Shown here in pieces: positions 54,399-61,010 of a stretch of DNA of 64,000 nucleotides (the first letter of the stretch is position 1; each line of letters opens with the position of its first letter). The stretch comes from Megamonas sp. UBA1796 (GTDB lineage Bacteria; Bacillota; Negativicutes; Selenomonadales; Selenomonadaceae): NCBI GenBank assembly GCA_002319795.1, contig DCFU01000016.1, positions 62,001 through 126,000 on the forward strand, read 5' to 3'. The notes beneath the pieces are model-generated. The model did not search any database, was not told where the DNA came from, and saw only the letters and a program-made list of their open reading frames with translations. Made by a program: the position numbers and the translations under genes.

Positions 54399-55091
54399 TC
54401 ATTTAGAATCATACACCGAAAGGGCACGTATCCTTCTGCGCCAATATCCCGTCACACACACGACTATGACAAAGCATGCTGGTAGCACATAGTCTGCTGC
54501 ACTGCCGGCCACCGCCGTAATCTGAGCCCCGGCTATGGGATCATGGACCAGCATGGAACCCGATGTCCAGGCAAGAATGGCTGCCCCAAGGTAAATAAGC
54601 CCAGGATACCTTTCCATGCAGCTTCCTATAAAGCGGCTCCCACCAACCACAATGGGAATGCTAACCATAAGCCCCATAAATACCAACAGGAAATTTCCAT
54701 GTGCCGCTCCGGCTATCGCCAAAACATTATCAATGCCCATAGCAACATCAGCAACGATAATAGTCTTCACTGCTCCCCAAAAATTTTCTGCCGCCTCTAC
54801 CTTTAAATTTTCATCCTTTCGTTGTAAAAGCTGCAGGGCAACCGGCAGTAAAATAAGCCCGCCAAGAGCCTGTAAATATGGTACAGTCAAAAGCTGTACA
54901 GCAATAAGTGTCATCAACATGCGGATAACGACCGCACCGGCTGTGCCAATATAAATAACCTTCTTGCGAATATTTTTTGGTAAATCATAGGATGCCAATG
55001 CGATCACCACCGCATTATCTCCTGCCAATACCAGGTCCAGAACAATAATTGAACCTAATGCCATTAAAAATTGCCATGATAGAATATCCAT
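54399..55091 (-). CDS. TerC family integral membrane protein (YkoY/YjbE type)
   Basis: A 230-residue protein with about seven membrane helices. The acidic in-membrane motifs LDLVLAGDNAVVIALA and ADVAMGIDNVLAIAGAAHG are characteristic. TerC-family proteins are linked to manganese export or metallation of exported enzymes. The upstream leader looks like a manganese-sensing yybP-ykoY riboswitch, which supports a manganese role. It is a single-gene unit. Confidence 0.92.
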   Translation of the reverse strand: MDILSWQFLMALGSIIVLDLVLAGDNAVVIALASYDLPKNIRKKVIYIGTAGAVVIRMLMTLIAVQLLTVPYLQALGGLILLPVALQLLQRKDENLKVEAAENFWGAVKTIIVADVAMGIDNVLAIAGAAHGNFLLVFMGLMVSIPIVVGGSRFIGSCMERYPGLIYLGAAILAWTSGSMLVHDPIAGAQITAVAGSAADYVLPACFVIVVCVTGYWRRRIRALSVYDSK

Positions 55092-55113
55092 GAATTTTCC
55101 CCCTTTTACTTAT

Positions 55114-55258
55114 AAAAAAAAAGACTTTTAGCGCAGTGTTCTCCACTGCACTAAAAGTCTCATCTATTGAATGTTCTAATTCAACGCTGCTGCCAGCCTT
55201 ATGAGCATGTATGTTGACAACAGCCGAAAGATTACTCCCTTTTAGGATTTCCTCTGAT
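55114..55258 (-). promoter_or_regulatory. Probable yybP-ykoY (Mn2+) riboswitch with terminator
   Basis: The minus-strand leader starts near the transcription start with AAAAGGGAGTA, like the AAAGGGGAGTA element of this class, and continues with GTCAACATAC and AAGGCTGGC. It ends in a strong terminator (55114-55160) with arms AGACTTTTAG/CTAAAAGTCT extended by further pairs, and nine T. The riboswitch is typically found before TerC/YkoY genes, as here. The aptamer match was made by eye. Confidence 0.72.
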
Positions 55259-55264
55259 ACTATA

Positions 55265-55294
55265 ATTATATGTGAAGCAAATACCTTTTGTCAA
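55265..55294 (-). promoter_or_regulatory. Promoter of the TerC gene
   Basis: Minus-strand -35 TTGACA (55289-55294) and -10 TATAAT (55265-55270), spacer 18 bp. It sits directly after the stop codon of the 3D-domain gene. Confidence 0.8.
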
Positions 55295-55296
55295 GG

Positions 55297-55914
55297 TCAT
55301 TCCAATACATAAATCTCTAAATCCTGGCGACCAAATTCCAAGGCCTCCTCATGCGTATCAAAGGCTATATCTATGAGGTTGCCGCGAATCCCCCAGCCAA
55401 TATCCTCTGCTACAGCCTCTCCATAGCCAGGAATAAATACGCGGGTTCCCAACGGCAGAAAATAAGGATCGACCGCAATAATTCCGTGGTGCACAAGCGT
55501 ACCGCTTGCGGTAGTCGGCACATTGCCCGGATCATATGCACTATACCCCGTTGCCGAGACATAAACTACCCGTCCATTCCTATAGTCCCGGGCTGGCTGT
55601 CCGTCCGCCTGGCCTCTGCTTTTTATCGCAGATCCCTGCCGCAGTCTGGCATATGTTTGCGGACCACAGATACCATCGATCTGCAATCCTTTATCCTTCT
55701 GAAAATGCCGGATGGCAGCAACTGTTATCCGGCCACAGACACCATCCGCCGCTCCTTCTAAAAAGCCCTGTTCGATGAGCAATGCTTGCACCGCTCTGAC
55801 ATTCTCTCCCTGCATTCCTTCTCTGACCAGAAATCCGCTGGCCAATGCTGGAACATGCAGCATGAATACAAGTAACATCATAACTAAGGAAAAATATATT
55901 TTCTTCCTACACAA
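55297..55914 (-). CDS. Secreted peptidoglycan-binding 3D-domain protein
   Basis: A 205-residue exported protein. A signal peptide (about 1-25, ending near PALASG) is followed by a PG_binding_1 domain (about 28-93). The C-terminal 3D domain contains ATGYSAYDPGN and the conserved aspartates in AVDPYFLPLGT and DIGWGIRG. Such domains resemble lytic transglycosylases and resuscitation-type cell-wall hydrolases. The TTG at 55914, with GAGGTG six bases upstream, is preferred: the ATG at 55959 lies inside the promoter (its TATAAT is at codons 3-4). Catalytic activity is inferred. Confidence 0.85.
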   Translation of the reverse strand: MCRKKIYFSLVMMLLVFMLHVPALASGFLVREGMQGENVRAVQALLIEQGFLEGAADGVCGRITVAAIRHFQKDKGLQIDGICGPQTYARLRQGSAIKSRGQADGQPARDYRNGRVVYVSATGYSAYDPGNVPTTASGTLVHHGIIAVDPYFLPLGTRVFIPGYGEAVAEDIGWGIRGNLIDIAFDTHEEALEFGRQDLEIYVLE

Positions 55915-55947
55915 ACAAACCACCTCACAGCGAATGGTATTTACTTT

Positions 55948-55976
55948 ATTATATCCCATACGCTATAATGCGTCAA
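55948..55976 (-). promoter_or_regulatory. Promoter of the 3D-domain gene
   Basis: Minus-strand -35 TTGACG (55971-55976) and -10 TATAAT (55948-55953) with a 17-bp spacer. Its position shows that the longer reading frame cannot be the real coding start. Confidence 0.75.
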
Positions 55977-56007
55977 AAAAACTGCAAATTAAAAAAATTC
56001 TTCAATC

Positions 56008-56742
56008 TTAATTTTTTTGTAATTCAGCCAAAAACGCCCTGTCTGCCTCTGATAATTCAATCTTACGCAAAAGATCCGGGCGATTGGATAACGTAAGGCG
56101 CAGTGCCTCGCGTCTGCGCCATTGACGTATCCTGGCATGATCACCCGAAAGCAAAACCTCCGGTACTGGCATACCTTCATATTCACGAGGTCGCGTATAC
56201 TGTGGAAATTCCAGAATACCTTCATAAAAAGAATCTGTCGATGCAGATTCCTCTGAGCCCAATACACCTGGCAGCATGCGGGAAACGGCATCTGTAACAA
56301 TCATAGCCGGAAGTTCTCCCCCTGTAAGGACATAATCTCCGACCGAGAGTGCCTCATCTGCAAGATACTGCGTAATACGTGCATCAAAACCCTCATAATG
56401 GCCGCAGATGAGTATAAGCTGCTCATATCCGGCCAGCTGTTTTGCTTTATCCTGCGAAAAGGTTTTGCCGCTCGGACACATCAACAAAATGCGCCGTTTT
56501 GCATAGGCAGTGTTCTCTCTGACAGCCTGTACGGCGCGAAACATGGGTTCTGGCTTCAGAACCATGCCGCTGCCGCCGCCAAACGGTGAATCGTCAACTT
56601 GTTTATGCTTGTCATAAGCAAAATCGCGTGGATTTGTAATACGGATATCCAAAATTCCCTTATCGACTGCCCGTTTGATAATACTGCCACCAAACGGCCC
56701 ACCAAACATCTCTGGAAACAGCGAGATAATGTCTATACGCAT
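56008..56742 (-). CDS. trmD: tRNA (guanine-N1)-methyltransferase
   Basis: SPOUT-class enzyme of 244 residues that makes m1G37 in tRNA. The trefoil-knot region contains LICGHYEGFDARI and SVGDYVLTGGELPAM, both typical of TrmD. It follows rimM by 2 bp and is the last gene of the rpsP-type block here. There is no rplS downstream, unlike in many bacteria. Confidence 0.97.
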   Translation of the reverse strand: MRIDIISLFPEMFGGPFGGSIIKRAVDKGILDIRITNPRDFAYDKHKQVDDSPFGGGSGMVLKPEPMFRAVQAVRENTAYAKRRILLMCPSGKTFSQDKAKQLAGYEQLILICGHYEGFDARITQYLADEALSVGDYVLTGGELPAMIVTDAVSRMLPGVLGSEESASTDSFYEGILEFPQYTRPREYEGMPVPEVLLSGDHARIRQWRRREALRLTLSNRPDLLRKIELSEADRAFLAELQKN

Positions 56743-56744
56743 AG

Positions 56745-57248
56745 TTACATTTCCTCCGGCAGCTCAACCGTCATGCGTCCTTTGGGCAGATTTATTTCCT
56801 TTACGACCTTTTTCAGTGCCGGAACCAGAATCTGTCCCGCCTCACCTCTTTTTGCAACAACATACACATCATTACTGCCCGTCTGCAGAACCTCAGTGAC
56901 ATATCCAAGAGAAGTTTCCGACACATCAAAAACCTCAAGGCCTACAATGTCAAATGTATAATACTGTCCTTCTTCGAGTGGCACAGCATCCGCACGTTCT
57001 ACCGACAGGAACTTTCCGGTCAGCTTAGCTGCCTGCTCACGCGTCGGATATTCATGAAATCGCAGCAATATAAGCGGTTTTTCATTCCTGATAGTCACGG
57101 TTTCAATATGAAGGATTTCTTCTCCCACGTAAACTTCCTTCATATCTTGGAATCTGTCCGGAAAATCGGTCAGAGGAAGGATGCGCAGTTCACCTTCTGT
57201 GCCATGCGGAGCTCCAGCTCTTCCTATTACAACGCGTTTTTCAGCCAC
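56745..57248 (-). CDS. rimM: Ribosome maturation factor RimM
   Basis: A 30S assembly factor of about 167 residues. It has the N-terminal RimM domain (VIGRAGAPHGTEGELRI) and the C-terminal PRC barrel with VPALKKVVKEINLPKGRM. The start is uncertain: a GTG at 57248 overlaps the ylqD stop and gives the family length, while ATGs at 57269 and 57290 lie inside ylqD. It precedes trmD by 2 bp. Confidence 0.92.
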   Translation of the reverse strand: MAEKRVVIGRAGAPHGTEGELRILPLTDFPDRFQDMKEVYVGEEILHIETVTIRNEKPLILLRFHEYPTREQAAKLTGKFLSVERADAVPLEEGQYYTFDIVGLEVFDVSETSLGYVTEVLQTGSNDVYVVAKRGEAGQILVPALKKVVKEINLPKGRMTVELPEEM

Positions 57249-57648
57249 GGATGGCGATGATTTTGTCATCTTCAACGAGCACTTCCACATTCATTATTTC
57301 ACGCATATTATCGCCAATCGTGATTTCTACCACACGATCCAATGTTCCCTGGACAATTTCCGCACCAATTGCCAGTTTTTCTGTTTCTTTGAGCTTGTCT
57401 TCCGCCTGTGCCTTGAAATCCAGACGTTTCTGGCGCTCTACACCAAACTGCTGGTGAATAGCCTCTATACGCTGCAAATCGCCCTGTCCCTGTTCTGCCA
57501 CAACACGTTTTTCCTGAATATCCATCTGCTGCAGCTCCAGACCAACCTGCTGAAGATTGCCCTGCAGTCCCTCAATAATACTTTTTTTCAATTTCTCCGT
57601 CAGCTTCGCCTTGACCGTTGCTGGCACTTTAACTGAAATACTATCCAT
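57241..57648 (-). CDS. ylqD: YlqD family protein
   Basis: A 135-residue protein with a long charged coiled coil (about 20-95) and a short C-terminal domain with VEITIGDNMREI. YlqD is conserved in Firmicutes between khpA and rimM; its function is unknown. The start at 57648 has AGAGGAAAAG upstream. The longer frame to 57789 overlaps khpA and a terminator and is rejected. Confidence 0.85.
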   Translation of the reverse strand: MDSISVKVPATVKAKLTEKLKKSIIEGLQGNLQQVGLELQQMDIQEKRVVAEQGQGDLQRIEAIHQQFGVERQKRLDFKAQAEDKLKETEKLAIGAEIVQGTLDRVVEITIGDNMREIMNVEVLVEDDKIIAIRG

Positions 57649-57685
57649 TACTTTTCCTCTTCTCTCATCATAAAATACAACCATA

Positions 57686-57728
57686 TAAAAACAGCGGCAA
57701 AAATCCCTTGCAAAAGGAATATTGCCGC
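57686..57728 (-). terminator. Terminator-like hairpin between khpA and ylqD
   Basis: Minus-strand outer stem GCGGCAA/TTGCCGC with further imperfect inner pairing, followed by TGTTTTTAT. It starts 5 bp after the khpA stop. Downstream genes probably depend on readthrough. Confidence 0.6.
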
Positions 57729-57733
57729 GGCTT

Positions 57734-57961
57734 TCAAATAATCTCAACAGTGACTTTTTTGTTTTCGCGGGTAGCTGCAGCCTTGACAACAGTACGCATT
57801 GCTTTCGCTATACGCCCTTGTTTGCCTATGACTTTACCCATATCATCCGAAGCAACATGGAGTTCATACACGATTGCGCAGTCTTCTTGCTTTTCTTCAA
57901 CGACGACCTGCTCCGGGTGATCCACTAATGATTTGGCGATAACTTCAACAATCTCTTTCAT
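57734..57961 (-). CDS. khpA: KH domain RNA-binding protein KhpA (YlqC)
   Basis: A 75-residue single KH-domain protein. The GxxG loop is present as GKQGRIAKAMR. KhpA works with KhpB in RNA-based control of cell division and elongation in other Firmicutes. It lies 15 bp after rpsP, the standard position. Confidence 0.93.
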   Translation of the reverse strand: MKEIVEVIAKSLVDHPEQVVVEEKQEDCAIVYELHVASDDMGKVIGKQGRIAKAMRTVVKAAATRENKKVTVEII

Positions 57962-57976
57962 GCTGATGCCTCTTTC

Positions 57977-58252
57977 TTAGTTCTTTGCGCGTTTTGCTTC
58001 ATCAAACTTAGCCATGATACCCTGCTTTTTCAGCAAAGACTTAACAGTATCTGTCGGTTGAGCACCTTTGTTCATCCAATTCAGGACCTTTTCCTCGTCA
58101 ACGTTGATGATGGCCGGTTCCTGCGTGGAATCATAGTTACCAAGAATTTCGATAAAACGACCATCACGCGGAGCACGGGAATCAGCTACAACAATACGAT
58201 AGAACGGGTTCTTTTTAGCACCCATACGATTCAAACGAATCTTAACTGCCAT
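57977..58252 (-). CDS. rpsP: 30S ribosomal protein S16
   Basis: A 91-residue ribosomal protein with the canonical N-terminus VKIRLNRMGAKKNPFYRIVV and RDGRFIEILGNYD. AAGGAGG precedes the ATG. It follows ffh by 34 bp. Confidence 0.98.
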   Translation of the reverse strand: MAVKIRLNRMGAKKNPFYRIVVADSRAPRDGRFIEILGNYDSTQEPAIINVDEEKVLNWMNKGAQPTDTVKSLLKKQGIMAKFDEAKRAKN

Positions 58253-58286
58253 TGAATATTCACCTCCTTAAAATAATCATAATTTC

Positions 58287-59642
58287 TCAATGCATGAACG
58301 GCAATTTAAAACCGCCCAGCCCCATATGGCCCTTCTGCATTTTTTTCATTTTTTTCATCATCTTTTTCATTTCAGCAAACTGCTTGATAAGCTTATTAAC
58401 ATCCTGCACATGTGTACCGCTGCCCATTGCTATGCGCTTGCGGCGGCTGCCATTAATAATGCCCACATCGGCACGTTCTTTCGGTGTCATTGCATATATA
58501 ATAGCCTCTATATGCTTCATTTCTTTGCCATTAAGGTCAATATCCGCTCCGGCAAGCTGTTTTTTCAGGCCACCCATGCCGGGAATCATACCCATAATCT
58601 GCTCAAAGGAACCAAGCTTACGAACCTGCTGCATCTGCGACAGGAAATCATCCAGCGTAAATTCGTCCCTGCGCAGCTTTTTCTCCATTTTTTTGGCTTC
58701 TTCAACATCAAAGGCGGTCTGCGCCTTTTCGATAAGAGAAAGAACATCTCCCATACCAAGGATACGCGAAGCCATGCGTTCCGGATAAAAAGGCTCCAAT
58801 GCCTCAAGTTTTTCGCCCATGCCCACAAACTTAATAGAGCAGCCAGTTACTGCCTTTACAGATAAGGCCGCGCCACCGCGGGCATCACCATCCAGCTTCG
58901 TAAGCACTACACCGTCAAGCCCCAGATCTCCATTGAAGCTTTCCGCAACATTCACCGCGTCCTGTCCGGTCATCGCATCAACGACAAGAAGAATTTCATG
59001 CGGTCTGACTTCTTTTTTAATGGACTTCAGCTCTTGCATAAGCTCTTCATTAATATGCAAACGTCCTGCTGTATCAATAATGACTACATCGTTTACATGG
59101 GAACGGGCAAAATCAATCGAGCTTTTCGCTATCGTCACAGCATCGGTTCCTGCTTCCATAGCAAATACCGGTATCTCAAGCTGTTCACCCAGAACCTGCA
59201 GCTGCTTTACCGCAGCCGGGCGATAGATATCCGCCGCCACCAGAAGCGGGTGTTTACCCTGTTTTTTTAGAGAAAACCCCAACTTGCCCGCAGAGGTTGT
59301 CTTGCCAGCGCCCTGCAGTCCAACCATCATAATGACGGTCGGCGGTGTTGGAGACATATTGATACGACTCTGCGTACCTCCCATAAGCTCTGTAAGCTCT
59401 TCATTTACAATCTTGATAACAACCTGCGCCGGAGTCAGCGTATCGAGTATGTTCTGCCCGATAGCACGCTCCTGGACTTTCTTGATGAAGCCCTTGACAA
59501 CCTTGAAATTTACATCTGCCTCGAGGAGCGCCATACGCACCTCACGCATAGCTTCATTTACATCTTCCTCCGAGAGCTTGCCATGCCCGCGAAGTTTCTT
59601 AAACGTTTCCTGCAGACGATCCGCTAAACCTTCAAAAATCAA
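58287..59642 (-). CDS. ffh: Signal recognition particle protein Ffh
   Basis: GTPase subunit of the SRP, 451 residues. The NG domain contains GLQGAGKTT (G1), DTAGRL (G3) and TKLDGDARGG (G4). The C-terminal methionine-rich M domain binds 4.5S RNA and signal sequences and ends in a lysine/methionine-rich stretch. It starts 2 bp after ylxM, and its receptor ftsY lies just upstream. Confidence 0.98.
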   Translation of the reverse strand: MIFEGLADRLQETFKKLRGHGKLSEEDVNEAMREVRMALLEADVNFKVVKGFIKKVQERAIGQNILDTLTPAQVVIKIVNEELTELMGGTQSRINMSPTPPTVIMMVGLQGAGKTTSAGKLGFSLKKQGKHPLLVAADIYRPAAVKQLQVLGEQLEIPVFAMEAGTDAVTIAKSSIDFARSHVNDVVIIDTAGRLHINEELMQELKSIKKEVRPHEILLVVDAMTGQDAVNVAESFNGDLGLDGVVLTKLDGDARGGAALSVKAVTGCSIKFVGMGEKLEALEPFYPERMASRILGMGDVLSLIEKAQTAFDVEEAKKMEKKLRRDEFTLDDFLSQMQQVRKLGSFEQIMGMIPGMGGLKKQLAGADIDLNGKEMKHIEAIIYAMTPKERADVGIINGSRRKRIAMGSGTHVQDVNKLIKQFAEMKKMMKKMKKMQKGHMGLGGFKLPFMH

Positions 59643-59644
59643 AT

Positions 59645-59995
59645 TTATTCCTCCCGGCTTTTACCCATTAGAAGAGAAAGCCGCTCTAATATAGCCAGCA
59701 CCGCAGCATCCTCATTTTGCAAAGAAGCAGCCATCTCATAAACTTTCCTAAGCTCAGCCTGTACTCTCCGGCTATATACTAAAAACCCAAGCTTTGCCTC
59801 ATATCCCTCCATCATCTGCTCAGAGCGATGGATCATATCATAAACTGCCTGCCGGGAAATCCCCATGGACTCCCCTATTTCCGACAGAGAAAAATCCTCA
59901 AACAAATGCATTTCGAGACAGCGCTGCTGCTTTTGGGTAAGCAGTACCCCATAAAGGTCAAACAGCTCCGATATATGCAAAAATTCCTCCAGCAT
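59645..59995 (-). CDS. ylxM: YlxM/p13-like SRP-associated DNA-binding protein
   Basis: A 116-residue helix-turn-helix protein of the sigma-70 region 4 type, with FEDFSLSEIGESMGISRQAVYD. In Firmicutes ylxM sits directly before ffh, and in Streptococcus the product modulates SRP GTPase activity. The start at 59995 has AGGTG five bases upstream; the ATG at 60010 lacks a site. A strong promoter lies ahead of it. Confidence 0.9.
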   Translation of the reverse strand: MLEEFLHISELFDLYGVLLTQKQQRCLEMHLFEDFSLSEIGESMGISRQAVYDMIHRSEQMMEGYEAKLGFLVYSRRVQAELRKVYEMAASLQNEDAAVLAILERLSLLMGKSREE

Positions 59996-60018
59996 GCCGT
60001 CACCTGTCATTTATTATT

Positions 60019-60073
60019 GTCAAGCAAAACTACTTGACGTTGTTATTATACAAAAGCCTACCCCTGCTGTCAA
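60019..60073 (-). promoter_or_regulatory. Promoter of ylxM-ffh with a downstream inverted repeat
   Basis: Minus-strand -35 TTGACA (60068-60073) and -10 TATAAT (60045-60050), both consensus, spacer 17 bp. Just downstream is the inverted repeat GTCAAG/CTTGAC (60019-60038, 8-nt spacer), similar to the one upstream of greA. Confidence 0.8.
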
Positions 60074-60079
60074 GCATTT

Positions 60080-60994
60080 TTACTTGTCAAAAAGTGCTTT
60101 TGCAAAATCTGCCGCATCGAACGGACGCAAGTCTTCAACGGCTTCGCCTATTCCGATCCATTTCACAGGCATAGATAGCTCCGACTTAATTCCCACAACC
60201 ACACCGCCTTTAGCTGTGCCATCCAGTTTCGTCAGCACCACCCCGGTAATTGGGGCTGCTTTGGTGAAAAGCTCCACTTGGCGAATCGCATTCTGTCCTG
60301 TCGTAGCATCCAGTACAAGCAATGTTTCATGCGGTGCTTCGGCTATTTCCCGCTGTATGACCCGGTTGATTTTGCTTAGCTCCTCCATAAGATTTGATTT
60401 CGTCTGCAGGCGGCCTGCTGTATCAATGATAAGCATGTCAATCCCACGTGCTTTAGCAGCCTTTACAGCATCATAAGCCACTGCCGCCGGATCTGAGCCC
60501 TCTTCGTGCTTGATAAGCACCGCACCGGTACGCTGGCTCCATATCTCCAGCTGGTCGATTGCCGCCGCACGGAAAGTATCGGCAGCTGCCAGCATAACAC
60601 TCTTACCCTGTTCCTTGTAATAAGCACTGAGTTTTCCAATAGTCGTTGTCTTGCCCGCACCGTTGACGCCAATAACCAGCATGACAGTTGGTCCTTCACT
60701 GGCTGTGTGCAGTTCATCCGAACCTGTCGCAAGAATTTCTGTGATACGTGCCTCCAGGAATGGTTTTAAATCCTCCGGCGTATTGATTTCCTTCTTCTTA
60801 ACACCTCTGCGTACAGCATCCATAAGGCGCTCAGTAGTTTTTACTCCTACATCTGCCATGATAAGTGTCTCTTCAAGTTCATCAAGAAGATCCGCATCGA
60901 TGTCTGCATATCCCATGACCAGTTGCTCGATTTTGCCCGTAAAAGACTCTCTGGTCCTGGTCAATCCTTTTTTTAATTTATCAAAAAAGCCCAT
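60080..60994 (-). CDS. ftsY: Signal recognition particle receptor FtsY
   Basis: SRP receptor GTPase of 304 residues with a short N-terminus, lacking the long acidic domain of E. coli. G1 is GVNGAGKTTTIGKLS, G3 DTAGRLQ and G4 TKLDGTAKGG. It docks SRP-ribosome complexes at the membrane. The start at 60994 (MGFFDKLKKG) has GGGGGA upstream; the longer frame overlaps smc. Confidence 0.97.
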   Translation of the reverse strand: MGFFDKLKKGLTRTRESFTGKIEQLVMGYADIDADLLDELEETLIMADVGVKTTERLMDAVRRGVKKKEINTPEDLKPFLEARITEILATGSDELHTASEGPTVMLVIGVNGAGKTTTIGKLSAYYKEQGKSVMLAAADTFRAAAIDQLEIWSQRTGAVLIKHEEGSDPAAVAYDAVKAAKARGIDMLIIDTAGRLQTKSNLMEELSKINRVIQREIAEAPHETLLVLDATTGQNAIRQVELFTKAAPITGVVLTKLDGTAKGGVVVGIKSELSMPVKWIGIGEAVEDLRPFDAADFAKALFDK

Positions 60995-61010
60995 TCTTAT
61001 CCCCCATTTA

